Below, piece after piece: positions 53,703 through 62,771 of a DNA stretch of 64,000 nt. Position numbers and translations under genes: made by a program. The stretch is from Bacillus sp. (in: firmicutes). Lineage in GTDB: Bacteria > Bacillota > Bacilli > Bacillales > Bacillaceae_J. The notes beneath the pieces were generated by a model. That model was not told where the DNA came from and did not search any database. It was given only the letters and a program-made list of their open reading frames with translations. The DNA is taken from positions 62,001-126,000 of the forward strand of contig DUSF01000037.1 of the NCBI GenBank assembly GCA_012842745.1. Reading direction: 5' to 3'. The stretch's first letter is position 1. Every line of letters starts with the position of its first letter.

Positions 53703-54818
53703 ATGGCAATTTTAATAGTGGATCATGATAATCAAAATATAATTCTTTTAAAAAAAGCCTTACATGACATTGGCTATAACGAAACCATTGAATCATCATC
53801 CAGATTGGGTACTTTTGAATTATTAAAACAACATTATCAAAATATTGACTTAATTTTGTTGAATATAATGATGCCAAACATTGATGGGGTACAATTATGC
53901 CAAAAAATATATACAAACGAAAAATACAATGATATACCGATTATTATTATGACCACCTCCAGTGAAAATGAATTTATTGAAGATGCTTTTGAAGCGGGGG
54001 CAACTGATTATATAACAAAACCAATAAACATTGTTGAATTAAAAACACGAGTGAAACTTGTACTAAGGATAAAGAAAGAGACAGACGAAAGAAAAAAAAG
54101 AGAAAATCAAATTGATCGAGATTTACAATTGGCTAAAACTATTCAAAAAAGTGTTCTTAGCCCAACATTGCATGATGACCACATTCAAATTAATGGTGTT
54201 TATTTACCATCAGAACATATAGGTGGAGATATGTATTGCTGGTTTAAAATTGACCATCACCGATATGGCATCATGCTTATTGATGTGATGGGCCATGGAA
54301 TTGCTTCAGCATTAATTAGCATGTCTGTTCGGGCGTTGTTAAGAGGAATGATTACAAGGTTAAAAGATCCTGAGCTTGTCATTCCTGAATTAAATAAGCA
54401 TGTCCACAATTTGTTTATGAATGAAAGCTGGGTGAGCTACTATCTCACTTGTTTCTATATCGTTGTCGATACGATGACAGAAACAATCGAATACGCTAAT
54501 GCTGGCCACCCAAAAGGTTTTTTGATGAATAAGGACAAAATTGTTTCATTAGAGCAAACAACGGTTTTTCTTGGGATGTTCCCTTCTGTCCCAGTTAACA
54601 AACAAACCTTAAAATATGAAAAAAACTCGAAGATTATTTTATATACGGATGGATTAATTGATGCTTTACAAATACCGCTTCTAAAAAATGATGGAGCCGT
54701 TTTTTATGATTATTTAGTTGAAGATAATCATGCTCTTTTAGAAAAACTCGTTACTAGCAATCAACTGCAACATCGTAAATATGGAGATGATGTTTGCATT
54801 GTGTCAGTATCAGTTTAA
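53703..54818 (+). CDS. Receiver-PP2C phosphatase with non-phosphorylatable receiver
   Basis: A 371-residue protein. Residues 1-120 are a response-regulator receiver (D7 and D9 of the acidic pocket; K in YITKPINIVELK) but the phosphoacceptor site reads LILLNIMMPNIDG, with N54 where Asp is required. Residues 135-371 are a SpoIIE/RsbU-type PP2C domain (AKTIQKSVLSP, GVYLPSEHIGGDMYCWF, LIDVMGHGIASALISM, EYANAGHPKGFL, ILYTDGLIDA). It should dephosphorylate the STAS protein. The receiver is probably used for protein contact or a non-phospho signal. Ribosome site is weak. Confidence 0.92.
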   Translation: MAILIVDHDNQNIILLKKALHDIGYNETIESSSRLGTFELLKQHYQNIDLILLNIMMPNIDGVQLCQKIYTNEKYNDIPIIIMTTSSENEFIEDAFEAGATDYITKPINIVELKTRVKLVLRIKKETDERKKRENQIDRDLQLAKTIQKSVLSPTLHDDHIQINGVYLPSEHIGGDMYCWFKIDHHRYGIMLIDVMGHGIASALISMSVRALLRGMITRLKDPELVIPELNKHVHNLFMNESWVSYYLTCFYIVVDTMTETIEYANAGHPKGFLMNKDKIVSLEQTTVFLGMFPSVPVNKQTLKYEKNSKIILYTDGLIDALQIPLLKNDGAVFYDYLVEDNHALLEKLVTSNQLQHRKYGDDVCIVSVSV

Positions 54819-54827
54819 AATATATAA

Positions 54828-54845
54828 GGGCAGGATCTCCTGCCC
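54828..54845. terminator. Hairpin between partner-switching operon and tlp
   Basis: GGGCAGGA and TCCTGCCC form a perfect 8-bp stem with a 2-base centre, between converging genes. No T-run on the plus side. Confidence 0.55.
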
Positions 54846-54855
54846 TACAACAAAA

Positions 54856-55089
54856 CTATTGATACCCGTTTTCACGCGCTCTTGCTTCGTCTTTTATTTC
54901 CTCGCGCATCCCTGCAATTGATTCTTCACGGCGTTTATTCTTTGCTTCGATTTGTGCTTGTTCCTCTGGGGAAGCAAACGCAAGAGTTTCATGGGCAGCT
55001 TCAATATTTTCGATTGTATTTTGCACCATATCTTGAAGCCTTTCTACATTATCGCTGCGATCATCGGGTTTTGGTTTGTTCATTGTCAT
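54856..55089 (-). CDS. tlp: Small acid-soluble spore protein Tlp
   Basis: A 77-residue hydrophilic protein matching the Tlp family (KPDDRSDNVERLQDMVQNTI, then AAHETLAFASPEEQAQIEAK). Found in the core of dormant spores in Bacillus. AAGGAGAG precedes the ATG. It lies 79 bases after sspN on the same strand, the sspN-tlp pair seen in B. subtilis. Confidence 0.93.
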   Translation of the reverse strand: MTMNKPKPDDRSDNVERLQDMVQNTIENIEAAHETLAFASPEEQAQIEAKNKRREESIAGMREEIKDEARARENGYQ

Positions 55090-55168
55090 TTTGCTTCTCT
55101 CCTTCTTTAATTTTCATTGCTGTAATATTTTTCCGTAAAATTAATCTTTTATACAGCTTTATCAACGG

Positions 55169-55312
55169 CTATTCACCTTTAGTCTGCATCACTTGCGGTG
55201 ATTCACCTGTTTGATTTTGATACTTTTTTCCTTTATTGCCTCCATATTCTCGTGGCTGCATTCCAATATGATTTGGTTGATATTGCCTGTTTTTAGTACT
55301 TGCATTTGTCAT
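55169..55312 (-). CDS. sspN: Small acid-soluble spore protein N
   Basis: A 47-residue protein beginning MTNASTKNRQYQPNHIGMQP and containing REYGGNKGKKYQNQTGESPQ, the SspN pattern (x-P-N-H-I/L-G, then a K-rich NKGKK and a proline near the end). AGGAGG precedes the ATG. Directly upstream of tlp. Expected in the forespore. Confidence 0.85.
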   Translation of the reverse strand: MTNASTKNRQYQPNHIGMQPREYGGNKGKKYQNQTGESPQVMQTKGE

Positions 55313-55439
55313 AATAAAAACCTCCTGCTTTTATTGACTTTCCTTCATAATATCTACCAAAATTACTTTAAATATAAAAGAAAAAGCAGGTAAGAAAAGC
55401 AATATCTCCCTCTCCCTGCTCAATATACATCAGAGTTTT

Positions 55440-55571
55440 CTACATTAATTTCGCTTGCGCTCGCTGTTCTAAGCGCTCCTCAATTTTATTTAACGCCTCT
55501 TGATCATTTAATAATTGCATTTTATTTTCATTTACTAACTCCTTAAATGAGCGCTTTTTGAACTTTTTCAT
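55440..55571 (-). CDS. FbpB-like small basic protein
   Basis: A 43-residue protein beginning MKKFKKRSFKELVNENKMQL and ending LEQRAQAKLM. Resembles the FbpB family of small basic Bacillus proteins, one of which cooperates with the small RNA FsrA in iron sparing. No Fur box is visible upstream, so family membership need not mean iron control. GGAGTG precedes the ATG. Confidence 0.6.
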   Translation of the reverse strand: MKKFKKRSFKELVNENKMQLLNDQEALNKIEERLEQRAQAKLM

Positions 55572-55649
55572 TTACTTCACTCCATTTTAAATTTTCAAAA
55601 AATATCTATTTTCCATTATTTCCAAAAACAGCTGATTTCATGCAAAATA

Positions 55650-55673
55650 AAAAGCCCCAAAAAGTGGGCTTTT
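55650..55673 (-). terminator. Terminator of the thioredoxin-like gene
   Basis: On the minus strand AAAAGCCC and GGGCTTTT pair around an 8-base loop and TATTTTG follows. Confidence 0.8.
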
Positions 55674-55674
55674 A

Positions 55675-56709
55675 CTAATCCAATTTTTTTATCCCGTTAA
55701 GCATTTGCTCGTAACTTAAAGTTCCTGTATGCTTGTCGTTAATTTTACCTTCACTGTCTATAAAATAAGAAGTAGGCAACGCAATTACTTGATACGTCTT
55801 TACCACTGTTCCTTTTTCATCAAAGGCAATTGGGAAAGTTAAACCGAATTCCTTTATAAATTTTATTGCACTTTCGTTACTTGCTTCTGTTTGGGTGGCA
55901 TTGACCGCTAAAATAACAAAATCTTTGCGGCCCTCCTCATGAAGCTCTTGCATGTCTGGCATTTCGGCACGGCATGGACCACACCATGACGCCCAGAAAT
56001 TCAACAATACTTTTTTGCCACGATAATCAGACAGTTTCACTTTTTCTCCTGTTAATGTAACTAATTCGAAGTCCGGGGCCAGGTTTCCTTTCTCAAGGCC
56101 GACAATAGCCGTTTTCTCAGAAAACGCGGTTGTATAAATCGTATACCCAATCAATCCGATAAATACAAGTAGTGCAATTGCTTTTTTCATAGCTTCCTTC
56201 CTTTCCTGCTGATTACTATTTAATTGAGCAACATTTATGTAAACAAAAAATAATGCTAGACAAACAAAAAGTGTCACAAAAGATGACCGCACATCATCTC
56301 CAAAAATTAATGCTACAGTATTAAAGGTTATAAAAAAGCTTAGACCTCCAACGATAATACCATCTACTATTGCCTTCTTCATCATCCAATGTTCTCTTAG
56401 CTTGACTATAAAGAAAACAGTGCTTACAATCGTAGCTAAAATAACTCCTTTTTGGCCACCAGAAAAAAAGAGAATGGTTTGCGGATTGGCAATCACTTTT
56501 GCAGGATTAAAAATAATATAACTACATTTCCAAATGACAATCCACAATATACTACTATTAGAAATTTGCTTCAATATAAATTCACGAAGCGGAGCGTTGG
56601 ATTTTAAACGATTCCTCATTATTATATATGCTATCCACCAAGAAATAAATAAAAACAGATAATGGTACTTAATTAAAAATGGGCCTAACATGATTGCATC
56701 GTTTAACAA
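55675..56709 (-). CDS. Polytopic membrane domain fused to TlpA/ResA-like thioredoxin (YneN type)
   Basis: A 344-residue fusion from a TTG after GGAGGAG. Residues 1-165 hold five to six membrane segments (YHYLFLFISWWIAYIIMRN near the start) and faintly recall prolipoprotein diacylglyceryl transferase or a quinone-linked module; no Lgt signature is present. Another membrane helix (AIALLVFIGLIGYTIYTTAF) then leads to a TlpA/ResA-like thioredoxin (about 205-344) with WASWCGPCRAEMPD and a cis-proline at ALPTSYF. The thioredoxin alone matches YneN. An internal ATG at the last helix has its own ribosome site (GGAAGGAAGC), so both long and short forms may be made. Confidence 0.75.
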   Translation of the reverse strand: MLNDAIMLGPFLIKYHYLFLFISWWIAYIIMRNRLKSNAPLREFILKQISNSSILWIVIWKCSYIIFNPAKVIANPQTILFFSGGQKGVILATIVSTVFFIVKLREHWMMKKAIVDGIIVGGLSFFITFNTVALIFGDDVRSSFVTLFVCLALFFVYINVAQLNSNQQERKEAMKKAIALLVFIGLIGYTIYTTAFSEKTAIVGLEKGNLAPDFELVTLTGEKVKLSDYRGKKVLLNFWASWCGPCRAEMPDMQELHEEGRKDFVILAVNATQTEASNESAIKFIKEFGLTFPIAFDEKGTVVKTYQVIALPTSYFIDSEGKINDKHTGTLSYEQMLNGIKKLD

Positions 56710-56820
56710 GCCACCACTCCTCCTTCGCTTTATACCCATATCCGTATATAGTATAACAAAAAAATGTAGCATTGCCAATTGACAACACTACACTTTTTTA
56801 AGCGGCCTACGCTATTAAAA

Positions 56821-59526
56821 TTATTGACCTAATTTTTCACGTAAAACCATTTGTAGAATACCACCATGACGGTAGTAGTCGATTTCAACTTCTGAATCGA
56901 AACGAGCAAGTGCTTCGAATTCTACTTTAGAACCATCTTCTTTAGTAGCTGTAACCTTTACGAAGTCACGTGGTTTTACATTTTCATCGATTTGAACTTC
57001 GATTGTTTCTTTTCCAGTTAAACCAAGTGATTCAGCATTATCTCCTTCTTTGAATTGAAGTGGAAGAACGCCCATTAATACAAGGTTTGAACGGTGGATA
57101 CGCTCATAGCTTTCAGCGATTACTGTCTTAATACCTAGTAAAAACGTACCTTTTGCAGCCCAGTCACGAGATGAGCCCATACCATAGTCTTTACCAGCAA
57201 GGATTACTAAGCCAGTACCATTTTCTTTGTACTTCATAGCTGCATCGAAAATTGATGTAACTTCGCCTGTTGGCCAGTAAGTAGTCCAACCGCCTTCAGT
57301 ACCAGGAGCAACTTGGTTGCGGATACGAATATTTGCAAAAGTACCTCTTGTCATGACACGGTCATTACCACGACGAGAACCGTAAGAGTTGAAGTCGCGT
57401 GGACTTACACCTTTCTCTTGTAGGTATTTACCTGCAGGAGCATCTTTCGCAATTGAACCAGCTGGTGAGATATGGTCAGTTGTAACAGTGTCACCGAACT
57501 TACCAATTACGCGCATGCCAGTTAATGGCTTGATTTCTCTTAATTCTTTTGTTAATCCTTCAAAGAATGGAGGATTTTGGATGTAAGTAGAATCTTCATC
57601 CCAATTATATAGAGCATCATCTGGAGATTCGATTTGATTCCAGCGTGGATTGCTTCTAAATACTTCTTCATATTCCTTACGGAATAATTCAGGTGTAACT
57701 GTTTTCTCAACAACAGCTTGTACTTCTTCATAAGAAGGCCAGATGTCAGCAAACTTCACATCGTTGCCATCTTTGTCTTTACCAAGAGAATCGTTTTGTA
57801 AATCGATATCAACTGTTCCAGCAAGTGAGTAAGCAACTACTAATGGTGGTGATGCTAAGTAGTTCGCTTTTACAAGTGGATGGATACGACCTTCAAAGTT
57901 ACGGTTACCTGAAAGTACAGCAGTAACAGTTAAGTCATTATCAGCGATTGCTTTTTCAAGCTCATCTGCTAATGGACCAGAGTTACCGATACATGTTGTA
58001 CAACCATAACCAACAACATTATAGCCAATTTGTTCTAAGTATGGTAAAAGACCTGAATCACGTAAGTATCCTGTTACAACTTTTGAACCAGGAGCTAATG
58101 AAGTCTTAACATACGCAGGTACTGTTAAGCCTTTTTCAACTGCTTTCTTTGCAACTAAACCAGCAGCTACAAGTACATATGGGTTAGATGTATTTGTACA
58201 GCTTGTAATTGCAGCAATTGAGATTGCACCAGTTTTCATTGTTGTTTCAGTGCCATCAGCTAACTTTACAGTTACTTCTTTGTTGAATTCTGCTTCTGTT
58301 AATCCAAGACCTTGTGTACCTTGTGGTGCCACAACTGCTTTCTTAAATTGCTCTTGCATTTTTGAAAGCGGAATTAAGTCTTGTGGACGCTTAGGACCAG
58401 AAAGGTTTGGTTCGATATCAGAAAGATTTACTTCAACAACACTTGTGTAAGTTGGATCTTCTGATTCACCAGCAACATAGAATAAACCATTTGCACGGCA
58501 ATATGCTTCAACAAGGTTGATTTGCTCTTCTGAGCGACCTGTTAAACGTAAGTAGTTAAGTGCTTCTTTATCAACTGGGAAGAAGCCACATGTAGCACCA
58601 TATTCAGGAGCCATATTTGAAATAGTCGCGCGGTCAGCTAATGGCATTTCTGCAAGACCAGGACCAAAATATTCAACAAACTTGCCTACTACTTTTTTCT
58701 CACGAAGTACTTGTGTTACTTTTAATGCGATGTCAGTAGCAGTTGTACCACTTGGAAGTGAACCAACTAATTTAACACCGATAACTTCTGGAACTGGGAA
58801 GTATGAAGGTTGTCCAAGCATTCCAGCTTCTGCTTCAATACCACCAACGCCCCATCCAAGAACACCGATGCCGTTAATCATTGTTGTATGTGAGTCAGTC
58901 CCTACTAATGTATCAGGGAATGCTACAACTTCACCGTTTTCTTCTTTAGTCATAACAACGCTTGCAAGGTATTCAAGGTTTACTTGGTGAACGATACCTG
59001 TTGCTGGTGGAACCGCACGATAGTTATCAAATGCTTTAGTAGCCCAGCTTAAGAATTGGTAACGCTCTTGGTTACGCTCAAATTCCAAATCCATGTTGAA
59101 TTCTAATGAATCAGCTGTTCCAGCCTTATCAACTTGTACAGAGTGGTCGATAACAAGATCTACCGGAATTTCAGGATTAATTTTTGCTGGATCTCCACCC
59201 ATATCTGCCATTGCTTTTCTTAATGATGCTAAGTCAACAACCGCAGGCACGCCTGTGAAGTCTTGTAAAATAACACGTGCTGGTTTAAATGGAACATCGA
59301 TATCTTGTAATTCTTTTGTGCCCCATTTTGCTAGATTTTCAACATGTTCTTTCGTGATTACACGACCGTCAACTTGACGAAGAACAGATTCTAGTAACAC
59401 TTTGATTGAGTATGGCAATTTAGAAATATTACCCACGCCTTCAAGCGCGCTTAAGTTGTAATAATTGTACGTTTTGCCATTTGCTTCAAACGATTTTCGT
59501 GCATTAAACACATCATTGTTTGCCAT
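56821..59526 (-). CDS. citB: Aconitate hydratase
   Basis: A 901-residue aconitase of the AcnA/IRP type, interconverting citrate and isocitrate in the citric acid cycle; it also binds RNA in Bacillus. The three cluster cysteines are in [17 protein letters not shown] and [21 protein letters not shown]-like and [15 protein letters not shown] motifs are present, and the swivel domain has [16 protein letters not shown]. Start at 59526 follows GGGGGG; the longer reading to 59574 has no ribosome site. Alone, upstream of sspO in divergent orientation. Confidence 0.97.
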   Translation of the reverse strand: MANNDVFNARKSFEANGKTYNYYNLSALEGVGNISKLPYSIKVLLESVLRQVDGRVITKEHVENLAKWGTKELQDIDVPFKPARVILQDFTGVPAVVDLASLRKAMADMGGDPAKINPEIPVDLVIDHSVQVDKAGTADSLEFNMDLEFERNQERYQFLSWATKAFDNYRAVPPATGIVHQVNLEYLASVVMTKEENGEVVAFPDTLVGTDSHTTMINGIGVLGWGVGGIEAEAGMLGQPSYFPVPEVIGVKLVGSLPSGTTATDIALKVTQVLREKKVVGKFVEYFGPGLAEMPLADRATISNMAPEYGATCGFFPVDKEALNYLRLTGRSEEQINLVEAYCRANGLFYVAGESEDPTYTSVVEVNLSDIEPNLSGPKRPQDLIPLSKMQEQFKKAVVAPQGTQGLGLTEAEFNKEVTVKLADGTETTMKTGAISIAAITSCTNTSNPYVLVAAGLVAKKAVEKGLTVPAYVKTSLAPGSKVVTGYLRDSGLLPYLEQIGYNVVGYGCTTCIGNSGPLADELEKAIADNDLTVTAVLSGNRNFEGRIHPLVKANYLASPPLVVAYSLAGTVDIDLQNDSLGKDKDGNDVKFADIWPSYEEVQAVVEKTVTPELFRKEYEEVFRSNPRWNQIESPDDALYNWDEDSTYIQNPPFFEGLTKELREIKPLTGMRVIGKFGDTVTTDHISPAGSIAKDAPAGKYLQEKGVSPRDFNSYGSRRGNDRVMTRGTFANIRIRNQVAPGTEGGWTTYWPTGEVTSIFDAAMKYKENGTGLVILAGKDYGMGSSRDWAAKGTFLLGIKTVIAESYERIHRSNLVLMGVLPLQFKEGDNAESLGLTGKETIEVQIDENVKPRDFVKVTATKEDGSKVEFEALARFDSEVEIDYYRHGGILQMVLREKLGQ

Positions 59527-59691
59527 TATTAGTTGCCCCCCTATTAAGAATTTACATATTGTCGTAATTGTCAAAAAAAAAGTAACAATATGTCTCCCAT
59601 TTAGTTACTCTCTCATTTTAATAGAATTCTTCGCATAAGTAAATATCCGATTCCCAATCTTCCGTCATAAGTTTACATAATGATAAAATTT

Positions 59692-59722
59692 TGCATATTT
59701 ATGACACTTTTTCGCCATGTTA
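59692..59722 (+). promoter_or_regulatory. Sigma-G-type promoter of sspO
   Basis: TGCATA (59692-59697), 18 bases, CATGTTA (59716-59722), close to the forespore consensus TGAATA-N17/18-CATACTA. It lies just before the sspO ribosome site. Confidence 0.5.
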
Positions 59723-59743
59723 ATTTATGGAGGTGAATAAAAA

Positions 59744-59893
59744 ATGGCAAAAAGAAAAGCAAATCATGTCATCCCTGGAATGAATGCTGCCAAAGCTCAA
59801 GGGACAGGGGCGGGCTACAACGAGGAATTATCGAATGAGCCGCTTACAGAAACCCAAAAGCAACACAATAAAAAACGAAAGAAAAATCAGTAA
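59744..59893 (+). CDS. sspO: Small acid-soluble spore protein O
   Basis: A 49-residue protein starting [20 protein letters not shown] and ending HNKKRKKNQ, the SspO (CotK) pattern. Expressed in the forespore in B. subtilis, where it is next to citB and sspP as here. GGAGGTG precedes the ATG. A strong terminator follows. Confidence 0.95.
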   Translation: MAKRKANHVIPGMNAAKAQGTGAGYNEELSNEPLTETQKQHNKKRKKNQ

Positions 59894-59945
59894 TGCAAGA
59901 TAAATGGACCACCATTCAAAAAAACTATACTTAATCAACACGGCG

Positions 59946-59976
59946 AAAAACCGCTTCCAAGCTGAAGCGGTTTTTT
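59946..59976 (+). terminator. Terminator after sspO
   Basis: AAAAACCGCTTC pairs with GAAGCGGTTTTTT, with the T-run in the stem. It also serves the converging gene at 59978-60238. Confidence 0.85.
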
Positions 59977-59977
59977 G

Positions 59978-60238
59978 CTACTCATTAAAATCAACATTAC
60001 TCATAATCGACTGTAAATCACTTTTGAATTTATGAAGCTGGTCTAATTGAGTTTCGGAAGCAACTTCTAAAGCATTTTCGATTTGCTGGTACGCTTCATT
60101 GACTTCGTTTTTTAAATCCTTTAAGTGATGCCCATAATCAGGATCATTTTTGACAAGGTCTTTATAAATATCAACGGCATGGTCAACCCCTTGCTCTGCA
60201 GCCTGGAACGCTTGCTGTTTATTTTTGTTATATGGCAT
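59978..60238 (-). CDS. Small helical acidic protein of unknown function
   Basis: An 86-residue soluble protein, probably a helical bundle (KNKQQAFQAAEQGVDHAVDI, YQQIENALEVASETQLDQLH). The KxxAFxxAExGVDxA opening resembles small Bacillus proteins such as DUF2524/YtzC types, but I cannot assign it. GGAGTTGG lies before the ATG. Located between sspO and sspP. Confidence 0.6.
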   Translation of the reverse strand: MPYNKNKQQAFQAAEQGVDHAVDIYKDLVKNDPDYGHHLKDLKNEVNEAYQQIENALEVASETQLDQLHKFKSDLQSIMSNVDFNE

Positions 60239-60383
60239 GTTTCAAATCCAACTCCTTATTTTATCAAATATAACTTTCTATATATTGTGTCCAAAGGAGT
60301 TGAAATTCATTCAGCAAATGCTCGCTACCAAAAATGTGATTTATTTTTTCATACAAAGAAGCGCGCGACAATTTAGGTAGTTT

Positions 60384-60414
60384 TTTGAATAAAACCATCA
60401 AAGGCAATCCATCC
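60384..60414 (+). promoter_or_regulatory. Sigma-G-type promoter of sspP
   Basis: TGAATA (60384-60389), exactly 18 bases, CATCCTA (60408-60414): a near-consensus forespore promoter, ending 24 bases before the sspP start. Confidence 0.7.
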
Positions 60415-60437
60415 TAATCATAAAAGGAGGGATTGCC

Positions 60438-60572
60438 ATGGGGTCTGGACGTACAAACCAACCGAAAAACCAACAACAACCGACGAATCAACCTGAAGCT
60501 TTAAGCGGCTCTAAAAAGGTTAAAAACCATAATCATACACGTCAAAAAAACAATCAAAGTCATGATTTATAA
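60438..60572 (+). CDS. sspP: Small acid-soluble spore protein P
   Basis: A 44-residue protein; [20 protein letters not shown] is the conserved SspP core. AGGAGGG precedes the ATG and a good sigma-G promoter lies upstream. Spore-core protein of minor abundance in B. subtilis (CotL). Confidence 0.93.
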   Translation: MGSGRTNQPKNQQQPTNQPEALSGSKKVKNHNHTRQKNNQSHDL

Positions 60573-60582
60573 CAGCATTTTC

Positions 60583-62004
60583 CTAATATATGGACTGTAA
60601 TGCTTCAATAATGTAAGGCCATTCGTCATCTGTTATCGTTCTAAAATCAAGATAAACTTTTTCCTCTTTTTGGCGTGCAACAATGCTTGGAGAGAATAAT
60701 CGCAACTGTACTGCCAGCTCTTCAGAAGTTAATGTCGGGTGAGCGATGGCAGCTACAACTGTCGGAATTTTTTCATCCGGCATTGTTCCCCCGCCCACTT
60801 GGGAAAAATCTTTTTCAAGCGTACACCGAAATTCAGAGCATACTTTTAGGAGCAGCTGTTCAAATTTCAAAGCCCTCGCCTCTATTTCCACTTCCGTTTG
60901 TAAAAGATCACGAAGAGTTGGTATGTCCCGCAATGTGTTCTCACCCATTACATACGCTTTTAATGTTGCCTCAAGAGCAGCGAACGTCATTTTATCCACG
61001 CGAAGAACACGGGCAAGCTGATGTTTCTTTAACTTTTGAATTAGCTCCCGCTTCCCCGCGATAATACCCGCTTGCGGACCGCCAAGCAGCTTGTCACCGC
61101 TAAACGAGACAAGATCCACTCCAAGTTCAATAACATCCTTCACAACCGGCTCTTCACCAATGCCATGTTTTTTAAAATCATAAAGAACACCACTGCCTAA
61201 ATCTTCATAAAAAATTATCTTGTCATGTTTTCTCTTAACTTCAACTAGAGTTTTACTTTCCACACTTTCAGTGAAGCCAAGTATTTTAAAATTACTTGTA
61301 TGAACCTTCATAATCATTGCAGTTTCGTCCGTGATTGCCTTTTCATAATCATGTAAATGGGTTTTATTCGTTGTTCCAACTTCAACAAGCTTTGCCCCGC
61401 TCTCTTCCATAATCGCAGAAATTCTAAAGGAGCCGCCAATTTCAACGAGCTGCCCTCTTGATACGATAACTTCCTTATCTTTCGCAAGTGCCCGTAAAAT
61501 CAAGTAAACAGCTGCCGCATTATTATTCACAACCATCGCTGCTTCCGCCCCTGTCACTTGTTGGATTAGGCCTTCGACGATATCATGGCGAGAGCCTCTT
61601 TTTCCTTCAGCGATTTTATATTCAAGGTTGGAATAATTAGCGGCAACTTGCACAACATGCTCAATTTGCTTTTCACCTAAACGTGCCCGCCCTAAATTTG
61701 TATGTAAAACGGTCCCAGTGGCATTAATAACTGTTTTTAAATAATATTGGGAAAATTGCTCGGCAGCCTGTTCTACTTTTTCAAAAATTTGCTCTGTCCA
61801 ATATTCTTTATTAGTGTAATCCTGTTGAGTGGCCTCCCCCTGCCACTTGTTATGTAGAAATTGTTGTCTTATTTCATTTAATTGTTCTTGTAAAATATTT
61901 GTTAAACGGCTACTGCTTATGCCGTATTTTTGTAATAACTGTTCATAGGCACCAGACTTTTGTAATTCATGAACTGGCGGTAAATAACGTAAAAATTGCT
62001 TCAT
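60583..62004 (-). CDS. selA: L-seryl-tRNA(Sec) selenium transferase
   Basis: A 473-residue SelA. This PLP enzyme converts seryl-tRNA(Sec) to selenocysteyl-tRNA(Sec) using selenophosphate. Diagnostic stretches: TVINATGTVLHTNLGRARLG, KRGSRHDIVEGLIQQVTGAE, and the PLP lysine in DLVSFSGDKLLGGPQAGII (about residue 305). Start at ATG 62004 with GGAGG upstream; a GTG at 62022 is possible. It stands alone between sspP and Hsp20; selB, selD and selC are not in the window. It supports reading the TGA of the HesB-like gene at 45.4 kb as selenocysteine. Confidence 0.96.
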   Translation of the reverse strand: MKQFLRYLPPVHELQKSGAYEQLLQKYGISSSRLTNILQEQLNEIRQQFLHNKWQGEATQQDYTNKEYWTEQIFEKVEQAAEQFSQYYLKTVINATGTVLHTNLGRARLGEKQIEHVVQVAANYSNLEYKIAEGKRGSRHDIVEGLIQQVTGAEAAMVVNNNAAAVYLILRALAKDKEVIVSRGQLVEIGGSFRISAIMEESGAKLVEVGTTNKTHLHDYEKAITDETAMIMKVHTSNFKILGFTESVESKTLVEVKRKHDKIIFYEDLGSGVLYDFKKHGIGEEPVVKDVIELGVDLVSFSGDKLLGGPQAGIIAGKRELIQKLKKHQLARVLRVDKMTFAALEATLKAYVMGENTLRDIPTLRDLLQTEVEIEARALKFEQLLLKVCSEFRCTLEKDFSQVGGGTMPDEKIPTVVAAIAHPTLTSEELAVQLRLFSPSIVARQKEEKVYLDFRTITDDEWPYIIEALQSIY

Positions 62005-62150
62005 TTCATTCTGCGCCTCCACTCCTTAAATTCATGTGTCATTATATCACTTTTCACAAATTTACCATAATCGGCATGATACTCAAAGCCTAGTCACTTT
62101 TACACCAGACTGAATACTTTTATAGGGAGAAAATGTAAAGGAGAATGTAT

Positions 62151-62573
62151 ATGAACAAGAAAGAAGAAAATGAATTTTTGCCTGTCCTTAAAGATTTAAA
62201 TAGTATTTTTAACCGTTTTTGGGATGAACCATTTGCTTCTTTTTTCCCGCAGCAGTTTCGAGTTGATTTATACGATATGGGGCAGAAAATAGTTGTTGAG
62301 GCAGAGCTTCCAGGGTTTAGCCAAAACCAAATAAAAATCGAAGCGGTCCATGAAGGCTTAAAAATCATGGCAGATGATAGCCAAGAGCTGGAAACTATCG
62401 ATGACAACAAAAAATACTTTAAAAAGGAAAGAAGCATTCGAAGACTGGAACGTATCATTCCACTGCCCTATGAAATTAGTGCGGACACAAAAGCTTATTA
62501 TAAAAATGGCATCCTTGAAGTCCATATTCCAAAAAGGGAACGTAGAAAACAGCGCAATATTAGCATTGAATAA
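62151..62573 (+). CDS. Hsp20/alpha-crystallin family protein
   Basis: A 140-residue small heat-shock protein. The alpha-crystallin domain runs from about 35 to 130 (VDLYDMGQKIVVEAELPGFS, then RLERIIPLPYEISADTKAYY and KNGILEVHIPKRERRKQRN). N-terminal arm FLPVLKDLNSIFNRFWDEPF. In Bacillus, similar proteins are chaperones or the spore coat protein CotM; location near sspO, sspP and citB recalls cotM. ATG at 62151 is used since GGAG is seven bases upstream. Confidence 0.9.
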   Translation: MNKKEENEFLPVLKDLNSIFNRFWDEPFASFFPQQFRVDLYDMGQKIVVEAELPGFSQNQIKIEAVHEGLKIMADDSQELETIDDNKKYFKKERSIRRLERIIPLPYEISADTKAYYKNGILEVHIPKRERRKQRNISIE

Positions 62574-62577
62574 CCTA

Positions 62578-62603
62578 TGAGGTGGGGGTAAAGCCCCTCC
62601 TCC
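62578..62603 (+). terminator. Hairpin after the Hsp20 gene
   Basis: GAGGTGGGG and CCCCTCCTC pair with one mismatch; GC-rich, no clear T-run. Confidence 0.45.
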
Positions 62604-62662
62604 ATCGTCCTGCATAAAATAGGAATTTTAACAAATAATAAGCTTACAGAAGGGGGAAGAAA

Positions 62663-62758
62663 ATGTATAAAAATCACGAACGTATGCTAATCAAATTAAC
62701 CTTTATTGTCGCCATAACAATGGGCATATCATTAATAAGATTCATGATTTCAGGATAA
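62663..62758 (+). CDS. 31-residue single-span membrane peptide before cytochrome bd
   Basis: MYKNHERMLIKLTFIVAITM opens the peptide and GISLIRFMISG closes it: a short basic head and one membrane helix. GGGGGAAG precedes the ATG, and the cydA-like start is 13 bases after the stop with its own GGAGG. Small single-helix subunits (CydX, CydS) are known to stabilise cytochrome bd; this could be one, by position and shape only. Confidence 0.6.
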   Translation: MYKNHERMLIKLTFIVAITMGISLIRFMISG

Positions 62759-62771
62759 GGAGGATACATAG

